Source: Vibrio sp. PID17_43 (GTDB lineage: Bacteria > Pseudomonadota > Gammaproteobacteria > Enterobacterales > Vibrionaceae). Taken from it: 64,000 nucleotides of DNA. The notes below the pieces were generated by a model. It made no database searches. It was not told where the DNA came from and worked only from the letters and a program-made list of their open reading frames with translations. The position numbers and the translations under genes are program-made. Within the stretch, counting starts at the first letter, position 1; every line of letters begins with the position of its first letter. The stretch lies in assembly GCF_002608565.1 (NCBI RefSeq), contig NZ_LIXM01000001.1, positions 248,001-312,000 on the forward strand. The letters run 5' to 3'. Shown here one piece after another: positions 1-8,998 of this stretch.

Positions 1-183
1 ATTCTCCATGCCAATTGATGCAGACACATAACCACCAGTATTATCGACCTGTTCTTTAGAAAGCTCTATTGAAATATCTAACGCAAAAGCACTTTCTGAC
101 GTTGGTGTTTCAGTTGCATTCGTAACAAAAGGTGATATGGATAGTAAAAAAGCAGAAAAATAAGAACCAAACCTAATATTCAT
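1..183 (-). CDS. N-terminal part of a secreted or outer-membrane protein (cut by window edge)
   Basis: Only the first 61 codons are present; the gene runs off the left edge. The product starts MNIRFGSYFSAFLLSISPF and has a clear signal peptide with a likely cleavage after Asn-Ala near residue 23, followed by a Thr/Ser/Glu-rich mature start. The protein is therefore exported, to the periplasm, outer membrane or outside. The part visible does not identify a family. It lies outside the integrative island that begins near 1321 and reads away from it. Confidence 0.6.
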   Translation of the reverse strand, partial: MNIRFGSYFSAFLLSISPFVTNATETPTSESAFALDISIELSKEQVDNTGGYVSASIGMEN

Positions 184-1285
184 TGTAACTCCAAGTTTTA
201 CATAAACAAATAAATGGTAATGTAAGCGTAAATTTTGATAATTTAATCATTATCACCGTAGGAGGTTATAATAACACATCACTCTCACTGTTCATGATTT
301 ACTTCAATCAAATTAATACTTACTTATTTATGGTATACTAGCTTTATCAAATAACACAAAAAGTTTGGTATACATCCACAACATTCTCTTTTTTGAGAAG
401 ATTTCCATGACTTTATTTTGCGATTATACAAAATTAGCTTAACTAAGTGACAATTGACAATAAAAACATTAAGATTTAATTATCAAATTAATACTAATTC
501 CTTTAACCATCTTAAATAAGAATAAACTTTAGTTTATTCTTCAATTCAATAAACCTCCCTACTTTTATTAATCACTTTTTAAAAACGATAATACCTAAGT
601 ACGATATCTTCAGCTCTTAAACATGTATGCTTTGAATTAACTTATGGTCATGTCGTGTGAGCAAATTGAAGTAGCTATGCCACGGTCACCACACTCCAGC
701 TTTGTTTAGTGCAGTGGATTATCATACCCATACCTCTCTTTGACATCGCTTGTGTGGCTTATTATCCACAGCACATCATTTTGAGAGAATAACCTGTCAT
801 TCTCAATGTGGTGGCTGGCTTCGAATCGTAGTGCTACAAATATCTGACACACAACTTTCATGCTTTGTATTGGATGGCGCTTTGTCACTTCAGAAAACGC
901 TTAAGCATCATTCGTATTGCCACTGAGTGCTTGCATGTAAACAGGCTGCCTCCGCGACCTCCTATTTGAGGATTTAGTAGGACTATTCGTATCAAGAACT
1001 CGATAATTCGTAATCGATAGCCGAATACCCGCAAGACGCTCGGCTATCAATACCCAAGACAACTGGCGATATTCTAAACAAATAGAATATGTTACCTCTT
1101 TTACTCGATTTATAGCCTCTTCAAAACACAAAAAGTGGTAAACTCACAGTATGATTTCAGCAAACTTGTGTATGTGACTAATGCGTCACTCACAAGTTGC
1201 AGCTATTACCCTGATTTTGATACGACATATTAGTGCGCTTTGGGATACCCCAAAGATTAAAACTCGTTTCAAATTGATAACAAAA
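184..1285. other. AT-rich stretch without a convincing gene
   Basis: About 1.1 kb between the secreted-protein gene and the left end of the island. Open frames on the minus strand (706-888, 901-1131, 1186-1428) have no good ribosome binding site, no recognisable motif and odd composition, and the last runs antisense through the attachment site. The first 400 bases are strongly AT-rich, as expected of a promoter region. I see no RNA gene. Confidence 0.5.
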
Positions 1286-1345
1286 GGTTTATTTTTCAAA
1301 TGATTAACAACTCTATCCAGTGGTTCCCTGGTCACCCTCATTAAA
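1286..1345 (+). repeat. Left attachment site: degenerate copy of the ylqF 5' end
   Basis: An ATG at 1300 opens MINNSIQWFPGH, the same peptide that begins ylqF at 21310 (MVNNSIQWFPGH), then runs into a stop. The bases before the ATG match too (atttttcaaatg at 1291-1302 and 21301-21312). A 15-bp block, tggttccctggtcac, is identical at 1321-1335 and 21331-21345. These are the two ends of an element that integrated into the start of ylqF; core-to-core distance is 20,010 bp. Differences left of the core are mostly synonymous. Confidence 0.85.
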
Positions 1346-1450
1346 ATCCCACAACTTACCAAGAAATCCACATTAGCTATTAATATCATAAACTTAGTCA
1401 GAACTTCAATTCCATAGCGTCCCACCAAATATCACTAAAAACCATAACTT

Positions 1451-1486
1451 TGGTACCCCACCTGATACCCCACCGGGTACCCCACC
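1451..1486 (+). repeat. Three tandem 12-bp repeats, likely integrase arm sites (left end)
   Basis: Three head-to-tail copies of TGRTACCCCACC or close variants: 1451-1462, 1463-1474 and 1475-1486. The same unit recurs inside the right end of the island at 21252-21275. The position between attachment core and integrase gene fits arm-type binding sites for the integrase N-terminal domain. They may also cover the integrase promoter and allow autoregulation; that is inference. Confidence 0.7.
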
Positions 1487-1534
1487 AAATCAATTTGCTA
1501 TACAATACTCTTCAAGTAATCACCTCAAAGATCA

Positions 1535-2773
1535 ATGGCCATGGCAAAACGAATCACTGATGCAACGATCAAAGCCCTCGAGATAAGAGATAAAGAATAT
1601 ACGTTCACCGTCGACGAAAACTTACAGTTACGTTTGCGCCCCAAGCGATCTAGTAAAGGCAAAGGTACTAAGGCTTGGCAATTTAAGTACCGTCACCCTG
1701 TAACTCGAAAGATAACCAAAATTTCAATGGGTACCTATCCTTCACTTCGACTTGCTGCGGCGAAACTCGAAGCAGCCGAATACCGCAAACAAATGGCAGA
1801 AGGTATCGATCCAAAACGTTCCAGAGAAAATAAAAAAATCGAAGAATTACAAAAGCACAACGATAATTTTCTCACAGTCGCAACGATGTGGTTTGAGAGG
1901 AAACGTAAGTCAGTCAGCCCTGATCACGCTAAGCGAATCTGGCGAACACTTGAAAAATACGTATTTGATAACTTAGGGTCCCTTCCGGTAAGTGCTATTA
2001 CTCGACGTGATGCAATTGAAATTCTACGTCCTCTAGAAAAAGTTGGGAAACTATCCACTATTAAAAGAATTTGTCAAAGCCTAAACCAAATCATGGAGTA
2101 CGCGGTGGCTAGTGATGTGATTCGCGCTAACCCACTAACCAAGATGATCGATTCATTTGAGAAACATAAAGTTAAAAATATGCCGACTATACACCCCGAA
2201 CTACTAGGTGAGCTAATGACTCGATTGTTTCAGAATGAAAACCTCCAAGATAAGACCAAACTGCTCATACTATGGCAGTTGCACACGATTTGCCGCCCAA
2301 AAGAAGCGGTGAGAACACGCTGGAAAGACATCAATGAAAAACATCAATGCTGGACTATACCTGCCGAAGAGATGAAAGGAAGACGAATACACAGGGTTCC
2401 TCTGACCAAACAGGCAATGAATATTCTTGAGCAGATCAAGGCACAAAGCAAAGGCAAAGAATTTGTTTTTCCAAATCAACGAGATCCTGATAACCATATG
2501 TGCTCCTCCACTGCTAATGCTGCTTTAAAACGGAGTTTAGGCTATAAAGGTGTACTCGTTTCACATGGTTTAAGAGCGATAGCTTCCACTGTATTGCATG
2601 AGCAAGGGTTCGATACACTGCACATAGAAGCTTGTTTAGCACATAAGGATGAAAATATGACTAGAGCAAGCTACAATCGTTCAGACTTCTTCGAGCAAAG
2701 AAAAGAAATCATGTGCTGGTGGAGTGAGTATATTGAAAAAGCTTATAAAGTGGGTGGAGACTCAAATAGGTAG
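1535..2773 (+). CDS. int: P4-type tyrosine integrase of the island
   Basis: A 412-residue site-specific recombinase that would integrate and excise the 20-kb island. The N-terminal ~95 residues form a DUF4102-type arm-binding domain (motif MGTYPSLRLAAAKLEA near 65-80). A core-binding domain follows (about 110-205), then the catalytic domain with the usual residues: Arg254 in CRPKE, Lys281, His344 and Arg347 in HGLR, His370, and the nucleophile Tyr380 in RASYNR. The family usually targets tRNA genes; here the target is the 5' end of a protein gene. A second in-frame ATG two codons on is an equally good start. The gene lies just inside the left attachment site and reads inward. Confidence 0.93.
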   Translation: MAMAKRITDATIKALEIRDKEYTFTVDENLQLRLRPKRSSKGKGTKAWQFKYRHPVTRKITKISMGTYPSLRLAAAKLEAAEYRKQMAEGIDPKRSRENKKIEELQKHNDNFLTVATMWFERKRKSVSPDHAKRIWRTLEKYVFDNLGSLPVSAITRRDAIEILRPLEKVGKLSTIKRICQSLNQIMEYAVASDVIRANPLTKMIDSFEKHKVKNMPTIHPELLGELMTRLFQNENLQDKTKLLILWQLHTICRPKEAVRTRWKDINEKHQCWTIPAEEMKGRRIHRVPLTKQAMNILEQIKAQSKGKEFVFPNQRDPDNHMCSSTANAALKRSLGYKGVLVSHGLRAIASTVLHEQGFDTLHIEACLAHKDENMTRASYNRSDFFEQRKEIMCWWSEYIEKAYKVGGDSNR

Positions 2774-2796
2774 ATGTGTGTTAACACCCACAGATA

Positions 2797-2943
2797 TTAT
2801 CGAGTGAGATCGATTTCGAGTCTTTCCCCCACGAACCAACACTCTTCATCTCCAATAGGTTCGATAACCAGCCCCAAGTGATAGTTTTGATTAAAAAAAC
2901 TCGGCTTGCGTCTTACGATCTGTTCCACTAAACAAAGCACCAA
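2797..2943 (-). pseudogene. Short coding remnant, unidentified
   Basis: A 48-codon frame on the minus strand with no ATG (TTG or GTG only) and an in-frame stop just upstream. Its end, GLVIEPIGDEECWFVGERL, has the composition of a real folded protein, and reads like the C-terminal tail of a larger gene lost by deletion. It sits in an otherwise gene-free gap behind the integrase. I do not recognise the family. Confidence 0.3.
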
Positions 2944-3287
2944 GATTTAGATGACTATGATACCAACCAAAAAAAATTTATTATTTGTTGTTTGTATTCG
3001 AGCCGCATCCCTAGCTGCGAGCCCCATGGACAAAGAAACACTGGTTGCATCAAAGTCACAGCTTGGAACTGCTTCGGTAACTTTGACGGCAATGATAAGG
3101 CAACAGGTCATGCCCTCGCGCGACTGTTTTGATAGTCGTACCCCAAACCTTTACCTAGGAGCGAAAACTCGCGCGTGATGAGTTAAAATTAAAGATATCG
3201 AAGCGCAAGCGTATCATGTTGACAATTTATTACGCTATTATACTGCCCAAAGTGTAACTAGTTTAATATAACAATAGAGGGGGGAAG

Positions 3288-3395
3288 ATGGATTTTGGTG
3301 ATTGGATAGATGCTCACCCACTTCTTGCCGCTCTTTCGGCTTGGGGAATTGGAGGTTTGGTAGGTCTAGTAATAGGTCTGATCATTTTTTTATGA
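3288..3395 (+). CDS. 35-residue single-span membrane peptide
   Basis: ATG at 3288 is preceded at the ideal distance by a very strong purine-rich ribosome binding site (gaggggggaag). The peptide starts MDFGDWIDAHP and continues with about 22 hydrophobic residues rich in Gly, Leu, Ile and Val up to its C-terminus. It is therefore one membrane span with almost no soluble part. A strong rho-independent terminator follows 80 bases downstream, so this is a monocistronic unit. Such peptides in defence islands can be type I-like toxins or partners of membrane effectors; here the function is unknown. Confidence 0.6.
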   Translation: MDFGDWIDAHPLLAALSAWGIGGLVGLVIGLIIFL

Positions 3396-3474
3396 GTATA
3401 CAAATAATGGGATTGGCTATCCGTACGTAAGTGCCCCACCATTTTACTAGCAATACAGCTAATGGGTCTAAAAT

Positions 3475-3513
3475 GCGAACAGACCATATCATATAATGGT
3501 CTGTTCGCTTTTT
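3475..3513 (+). terminator. Rho-independent terminator after the 35-residue peptide gene
   Basis: Arms gcgaacagaccat and atggtctgttcgc (13 bp, perfect) with a short AT loop, followed by a run of T. This closes the small transcript starting near 3270. Confidence 0.8.
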
Positions 3514-3969
3514 ATCCCAGGGAGCATAGTTTAACAATGACCTTTCATTGACGCTCATTATCATATAACTAGAAGCACACAGAGCTGGAAGTGCACGCCA
3601 TGAAGGTTCTGGACATTTGTGTGTCAGTGAGTTTACTAAATTAGCTATTCACGGATAACTTTTGGTATAACAAAAGGCAGAACGGCACCGTTTCATAAAG
3701 TGTCATCCGTGAACGCAAATGGACAATTCCTTTCACGCCAGTGTCAAGCTATCAGAACAACCTTATGCGAAATGTGTGATAGAGTATGCAAACAAAAAGC
3801 TTTTTTCCTTCGCACCACAGTGCGGTTTTGAGCCGATATATCCTGCCCTTTATTAAAGCTTACTGAGTGAATGCTTGATAACTCATCTATTACTCTTCTA
3901 TTCTTCTATATATTGGATTGAGTTCGTTATTGACAGTTTCACGTCAACATTAGGCTTACGGAGGATGTA
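3514..3969. other. Upstream region of the NLR operon
   Basis: No gene seen. It contains a module-boundary repeat at 3605-3650 and then an AT-rich stretch up to a good ribosome binding site (ggagg) before the ATG at 3970. The promoter of the two-gene NLR operon must lie here, but I cannot place it with confidence. Confidence 0.4.
3605..3650 (+). repeat. Module-boundary repeat, copy A
   Basis: The stretch starting ggttctggaca and running through gtgtgtca to ctaaattagc shares 31 of 41 positions with 14460-14500 (copy B), and 11 identical bases with 8679-8689 (copy C). It separates the small-peptide unit from the NLR operon. Confidence 0.5.
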
Positions 3970-4332
3970 ATGGAAGCAATTACGCTGGCAATCATGGGAG
4001 CGCTGGGCAAATTAAGTGAGCAAGCAATCAATGACGCGTACACCTCACTGAAGTCATTGCTGTGTAAAAAGTTTGGCGATACCAGTGAGATTTCGGTGGC
4101 CGTTGAAGCGTTGGAAAAAGAACCTGACTCCGCGGCTAGGAAAGCTGTGCTTAATGAACAAGCTAAGATGCTGAATTTAGAGCACGATGCGGACGTTCAG
4201 CAGGCAATATCAGCCTTAACTCAAAGAACCCAAATCAGCGTCTCTGTTAGCGGCAACGCTACCGTACAGGGTGTTGTCGGCGGGGAAGTGAATGTTGACA
4301 AAATGTGTTTTGGCTCACCAAAAAAGAGCTAA
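3970..4332 (+). CDS. Small helical protein with C-terminal amyloid-like motif (Bell-type NLR partner)
   Basis: A 120-residue protein. Residues 1-88 are predicted helical (MEAITLAIMGALGKLSEQ, then several amphipathic helices). They resemble the small helical proteins encoded next to bacterial STAND genes, described as Bell domains. Residues 89-110 are a separate beta-prone segment, SGNATVQGVVGGEVNV, rich in Gly, Val and Asn. Almost the same segment begins the next gene's product (NVQGIIGGEVNV). In NLR-associated amyloid signalling, matching motifs on the effector C-terminus and the receptor N-terminus let the receptor template the effector's assembly. Three bases separate this gene from the NLR gene. 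I infer that this is the effector, probably membrane-acting. Motif sharing is seen; function is inference. Confidence 0.7.
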   Translation: MEAITLAIMGALGKLSEQAINDAYTSLKSLLCKKFGDTSEISVAVEALEKEPDSAARKAVLNEQAKMLNLEHDADVQQAISALTQRTQISVSVSGNATVQGVVGGEVNVDKMCFGSPKKS

Positions 4333-4335
4333 GCC

Positions 4336-7300
4336 ATGTCCAGAAAAGAGCCTCCTAGTGTTCAAACTCAAATAGACGGTGGTAACGTCCAGGGCATTAT
4401 TGGTGGTGAGGTCAATGTTCAGCAGCTCATCATATATAACTACGCTTCCGCTAAGCCCAAAGAAGAAAAAGGCTTGCGATGCGATAAAATTCCTGACAAT
4501 CCATACAAAGGATTAGCCCATTTTGGGCCAACTGATTCTGCGTTGTTTTTTGGGCGAGAGACTACCATCAGTCACTTAGTGGATGCGGTTCAGCACAATA
4601 GCTTTGTGGCGTTATCTGGGTATTCCGGTAGCGGAAAGTCATCGGTTGTGCTGGCAGGCCTTGCTCCTAGGCTAAATACGAGCGGGGAATGGATTTTCAC
4701 CTATTTTCGTGTATCTGACAGTACCGAAAAAGACCCTTGTCTAGCTTTAGCACAGGCCTTGCTGCCCCTTTATGCCCCCGTGCTCAATAAAACCGAACAG
4801 CTAATTCAGCGTAGAAAACTGGGAGCAGCCTTAAGGGAACGTGACATTTCAATCACAGATGTCTTAGACACCATCAGACGCAATCATCCAAATAAGCGCG
4901 TATTGTTAATCGCTGACCAGTTTGAGGAGCTATATACCTCAAATATTAATTTGGCAGCACAAAGGCAGTTTATTGACCTGCTACTGACCGCAACCAGCAC
5001 CGCCGACCATGTATTGTCACTGGTCATTACCATCCGTGCCGATTTTTTAGGCGTCGCAGCGCTACACCGCCCTCTTGCCGACGCAATAAATACCAGCTCT
5101 TACATTCTTGGTTCCATGTCAGTCGGTGAGCTTCGAGAAGTCATTGAAAAGCCCGCCGAGACTCAAGGTGTTCATTTTCAGGATGGATTGGTTGAAACGA
5201 TTCTTGATGATGTTGGAGAAGACCCCGGCAACCTGCCACTACTTGAGTTTTCTCTAAGCCTACTTTGGCAAGGTCAAATGGACAAACAGTTGACCTTAGC
5301 GACTTATCAAGAGATTGGTCGCGTAGCTGGTGCGCTTACCCATCATGCGGATTCTATTTATGAACATTTAGCCGATGAGGAAAAAGAGCAGGCTCGCGAA
5401 ATATTTAAGCAGCTCGTGAAACTGGGCTTGGGTACAGAGGATACTCGGCGCGTAGCTATCAAAGAGAACTTTGATGAGTTGTGGCCAACAGTTCAGAAAC
5501 TCGCGGATGAGAAGCATCGTCTGGTTGTGATTAACACCACGACTCAAGAGACACAAACCGCGGAAGTGATACATGAGGCACTCATTAAGCACTGGGGGCG
5601 ACTCAAGCAATGGGTCGATGAAGACCGCCAGTTTCTTATGTGGAAAGACAGTTTTAGAGTTCTGTTGAGTCAGTGGGAAAACCACCATCGTCAAGAATCC
5701 GAACTGCTGAGAGGGGGAGCTCTGAGCCAAGCAGAGGAGTGGCAAAAGCAACGAGCAGCTTCTTTTAGCGCCTCTGAAATTGAATTTATTGAGTCAAGCA
5801 CAAAGGCAAGGGACGTCCTTGCAAAAGAAGAGGAAGTTCGTCGGCAAAAATCGCTCAGGCAAGCCAAAGCGGTAACGATACGAAATAAAGTTATTGCCAT
5901 CATCGCGGTTGTGACAGTCGTTGTGACATCAGCGATTGGCTGGCAACTCTATGAAGCAAATACGGTAGCTGTCGATGAAAAAAATAATGCGTTGCGCAAT
6001 CAATCTCGATACCTTGTAGATTTATCAAGGCAGGCCACGGAATCAGGTGACGCTGTTACTGGTGCGCTTTTAGCACTGGAAGCACTACCTGATAGTAGTG
6101 CTGGTGTTCAGCGCCCTTATCTTCATGCCGCTGAATTCAGATTGTACTCCGCTTTACAGGTTTTATTTGAGCACGGCATTCTAAGGGGCCCTAAGGGCCG
6201 TACCTCTGGCGAATTTAGCCCCGACGGTACCCGGATAGTCACGGCATCCGACGATGGGAACGTCCGGCTCTGGGACAGTGCCACCGGCGACCCGTTGGCC
6301 GTATTAGTCGGACATGATGGTGTTGTGAATTCAGCCCAATTTAGCCCCGACGGCACCCGGATAGTCACGGCATCATTGGATGGGACCGCCCGCCTCTGGG
6401 ACAGCGCCACCGGCGACCCGTTGGCCGTATTAGTCGGACATGATGGTGTTGTGAATTCAGCCCAATTTAGCCCCGACGGCACCCGGATAGTCACGGCATC
6501 CGACGATGGGACCGCCCGCCTCTGGGCCAGTGCCACCGGCGACCCGTTGGCCGTATTAGTCGGACATAATGACAGTGTGATGTCAGCCCAATTTAGCCCC
6601 GACGGTACCCGGATAGTCACGGCATCATGGGATGGAAACGCCCGCCTCTGGGACAGTGCCACCGGCGACCCGTTGGCCGTATTAGTCGGACATGATGGTG
6701 GTTTAGTGAGTTCAGCCCGATTTAGCCCCGACGGCACCCGGATAGTCACGGCATCATTGGATGGGACCGCCCGCCTCTGGGACAGCGCCACCGGCGACCC
6801 GTTGGCCGTATTAGTCGGACATGATAACGGTGTGATGTCAGCCCAATTTAGCCCCGACGGCACCCGGATAGTCACGGCATCCGACGATGGGACCGCCCAG
6901 CTCTGGGCCAGTGCCACCGGCGACCCGTTGGCCGTATTAGTCGGACATGATGACAGTGTGATGTCAGCCCAATTTAGCCCCGACGGTACCCGGATAGTCA
7001 CGGCATCATTGGATGGAAACGCCCGCCTCTGGGACAGTGCCACCGGCGACCCGTTGGCCGTATTAGTCGGACATGATAACGGTGTGATGTCAGCCCAATT
7101 TAGCCCCGACGGTACCCGAATAGTCACGGCATCATGGGATGGGACCGCCCGCCTCTGGGGCCGCGCCACACTTGACCCGTTGGCCGTATTAGTCGGACAT
7201 GATGACAGTGTGAACTCAGCCCAATTTAGCCCCGACGGTTCCCGGATAGTTACGGCATCCGACGATGGGACCGCCCGCCTCTGGGACAGCGCCACCGGCG

Positions 7301-8274
7301 ACCCGTTGGCCGTATTAGTCGGACATGATGACAGTGTGATGTCAGCCCAATTTAGCCCCGACGTTCCCCGGATAGTCACGGTATCCTACGATGGGACCGC
7401 CCGCCTCTGGGACAGCGCCACCGGCGACCCGTTGGCCGTATTAGTCGGACATGATGGTGTTGTGAATTCAGCCCAATTTAGCCCCGACGGCACCCGGATA
7501 GTCACGGCATCCGACGATGGGACCGCCCGCCTCTGGGCCAGTGCCACCGGCGACCCGTTGGCCGTATTAGTCGGACATGATGACAGTGTGATGTCAGCCC
7601 AATTTAGCCCCGACGGTACCCGGATAGTCACGGCATCATTGGATGGAAACGCCCGCCTCTGGGACAGTGCCACCGGCGACCCGTTGGCCGTATTAGTCGG
7701 ACATGATGACAGTGTGATGTCAGCCCAATTTAGCCCCGACGTTCCCCGGATAGTCACGGTATCCGACGATGGGACCGCCCGCCTCTGGGACACTGCCACC
7801 GGCGACCCGTTGACCGTATTAGTCGAACATGATAGCGGCGTGATATTATCCCAATTTAGCCCCGATGACACCCGAGTCGTTACGGCATCATGGGATGGAA
7901 CCGCTCGCATCTGGGACAGCGCCACCGGCGACCCGTTGGCCGTATTAGTCGGACATGATGACAGTGTGATGTCAGCCCAATTTAGCCCCGACGGTACCCG
8001 AGTCGTTACGGCATCATGGGATGGGACCGCCCGTCTCTGGGACAGTGCCACCGGTGCCCCGTTGGCCGTATTAGTCGAACGTGATGGCGGCGTGATGTCA
8101 GCCCAATTTAGCCCCGATGGCACCCGAGTCGTTACGACATCATGGGATGGGACCGTTCGTGTTTGGGGAGTTTTCAAAGATACGCAAAGTTTGATTGATT
8201 ATGCCAATAGTATTTTACCTCGTAGGTTAAGCCCAAAACAGCGTATCCAATTTTTCTTGGATTCTGAAGAATGA
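4336..8274 (+). CDS. NLR-like receptor: nSTAND NTPase with 16 near-identical WD40 repeats
   Basis: A 1312-residue STAND protein. In order: a short motif at residues 15-28 (GGNVQGIIGGEVNV) matching the C-terminus of the upstream protein; an nSTAND1 NTPase with entry motif NPYKGLAHF (55-63), Walker A GYSGSGKSS (95-103), Walker B VLLIADQFEELY (189-200) and the C-terminal signature HEALIKHW (413-420); a helical segment; a possible transmembrane span (about 518-536); a linker; and a WD40 array from about 624 to 1280. The array has 16 units of about 42 residues, enough for two propellers. By analogy with STAND ATPases, ligand binding to the propellers would open the NTPase, drive oligomerisation and expose the N-terminal motif to the partner protein. 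The repeats are far more alike, and richer in GC, than the rest of the gene. Confidence 0.88.
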   Translation: MSRKEPPSVQTQIDGGNVQGIIGGEVNVQQLIIYNYASAKPKEEKGLRCDKIPDNPYKGLAHFGPTDSALFFGRETTISHLVDAVQHNSFVALSGYSGSGKSSVVLAGLAPRLNTSGEWIFTYFRVSDSTEKDPCLALAQALLPLYAPVLNKTEQLIQRRKLGAALRERDISITDVLDTIRRNHPNKRVLLIADQFEELYTSNINLAAQRQFIDLLLTATSTADHVLSLVITIRADFLGVAALHRPLADAINTSSYILGSMSVGELREVIEKPAETQGVHFQDGLVETILDDVGEDPGNLPLLEFSLSLLWQGQMDKQLTLATYQEIGRVAGALTHHADSIYEHLADEEKEQAREIFKQLVKLGLGTEDTRRVAIKENFDELWPTVQKLADEKHRLVVINTTTQETQTAEVIHEALIKHWGRLKQWVDEDRQFLMWKDSFRVLLSQWENHHRQESELLRGGALSQAEEWQKQRAASFSASEIEFIESSTKARDVLAKEEEVRRQKSLRQAKAVTIRNKVIAIIAVVTVVVTSAIGWQLYEANTVAVDEKNNALRNQSRYLVDLSRQATESGDAVTGALLALEALPDSSAGVQRPYLHAAEFRLYSALQVLFEHGILRGPKGRTSGEFSPDGTRIVTASDDGNVRLWDSATGDPLAVLVGHDGVVNSAQFSPDGTRIVTASLDGTARLWDSATGDPLAVLVGHDGVVNSAQFSPDGTRIVTASDDGTARLWASATGDPLAVLVGHNDSVMSAQFSPDGTRIVTASWDGNARLWDSATGDPLAVLVGHDGGLVSSARFSPDGTRIVTASLDGTARLWDSATGDPLAVLVGHDNGVMSAQFSPDGTRIVTASDDGTAQLWASATGDPLAVLVGHDDSVMSAQFSPDGTRIVTASLDGNARLWDSATGDPLAVLVGHDNGVMSAQFSPDGTRIVTASWDGTARLWGRATLDPLAVLVGHDDSVNSAQFSPDGSRIVTASDDGTARLWDSATGDPLAVLVGHDDSVMSAQFSPDVPRIVTVSYDGTARLWDSATGDPLAVLVGHDGVVNSAQFSPDGTRIVTASDDGTARLWASATGDPLAVLVGHDDSVMSAQFSPDGTRIVTASLDGNARLWDSATGDPLAVLVGHDDSVMSAQFSPDVPRIVTVSDDGTARLWDTATGDPLTVLVEHDSGVILSQFSPDDTRVVTASWDGTARIWDSATGDPLAVLVGHDDSVMSAQFSPDGTRVVTASWDGTARLWDSATGAPLAVLVERDGGVMSAQFSPDGTRVVTTSWDGTVRVWGVFKDTQSLIDYANSILPRRLSPKQRIQFFLDSEE
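6205..8170 (+). repeat. Tandem array of 16 WD40-coding units, about 126 bp each
   Basis: Units share long identical DNA blocks such as gccaccggcgacccgttgg and tttagccccgacgg. Unit 4 is one codon longer than the others. Protein differences fall at a few fixed positions: the residue before DG in TASxDG (D, L, W or Y), the next GT/GN, LWD/LWA, and the three residues after GHD (GVV, DSV, NGV, GGL). Blocks of several units recur in the same order, which shows duplication by recombination within the array. The last three to four units are the most diverged. Confidence 0.9.
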
Positions 8275-8646
8275 AAATTCACCAAATTATGTAAGGAATT
8301 GATTCCATTGGTATATCCGGTTAAATGCTTACGAATGGATTGATAAACGTAAATATCGCGGCATGAAGAACAAAACAATGAAAACTAAAAATTCTCATGT
8401 AGCAAATCAACCAATGGTGAATAACGGCGGTTGATTAATTTTGGGGTACCATAAGTTATCCTACGGATAGTTTTCTCCCAGTGAACTTGCATACTGATGC
8501 AGGTCAAAGTTACTGGTTAAAAACTCCGTCTATGCATATTTCTTGGATTTCTGAACACCGCCCCTCTACCGTCAGTCATGAAAAAAAGTATGGTGTTTTC
8601 AGTGGCGCGATTTGCTACTGAGCAATTGCGTTAACAAGAAAAGGGG

Positions 8647-8670
8647 CACTTCGGAGTTACGAAGTGCCAT
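8647..8670. terminator. Hairpin downstream of the NLR gene
   Basis: Arms ggcacttcg and cgaagtgcc (9 bp) around a 6-base loop. No clear T tract follows on the plus strand, so terminator activity is uncertain. It immediately precedes boundary repeat copy C. Confidence 0.4.
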
Positions 8671-8678
8671 TTGTAACG

Positions 8679-8700
8679 GTTCTGGACAGAAATAATTTAG
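8679..8700 (+). repeat. Module-boundary repeat, copy C
   Basis: Contains ggttctggacagaaat. The first 11 bases equal copy A (3605-3615), and tggacagaa equals copy B (14461-14469). It separates the NLR module from the helicase/nuclease module. Confidence 0.45.
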
Positions 8701-8998
8701 GGTCGGTACTCTAAGCCACTAGTTTTGGATAAGCTGAGGTAGGGAAAACGAAGTAGACAACTTGGTTGTTCGAGAGCATTGGCTTCTGGCGCAGTCAGGA
8801 CATACTATCACCTACTGTTCGGAGAAAGACTGATATGTGTTGACCACTCCCCATCTTACTTGGTGAGGATTACGGTCTACGCCAGGTGAACTGGCGTAGT
8901 AAGAACAAGAATCGGTGTATTCCTGTCATTTTCATTCGACACAAATATGTTATTTTTGTTATCGAAAATCCTAGAAGCTTTGCCAACAAGACTTTATC

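Larger units (their letters stand above)
8275..8998. other. Gap between the NLR and helicase genes
   Basis: About 720 bp with no convincing gene. It holds a hairpin at 8647-8670, boundary repeat copy C at 8679-8700 and a perfect 9-bp inverted repeat at 8877-8899 (ctacgccag / ctggcgtag). The latter lies 100 bases beyond the helicase gene's end and has no T tract, so it is not a classical terminator. Confidence 0.5.

Noticed and set aside
706..1428. Three short minus-strand frames left of the island
   Set aside because: No ribosome binding sites, no recognisable motifs; one runs antisense through the attachment site.
2951..3178. 75-codon plus-strand frame behind the integrase
   Set aside because: Poor start context, no folded-protein pattern, many Arg/Thr/Ser late in the frame, and it ends without a terminator.
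6123..8177. Two long open frames on the minus strand under the WD40 array
   Set aside because: They arise from the repeat: an open antisense frame of one unit stays open in every copy. They have no start signals and read as repeats of the same meaningless unit.
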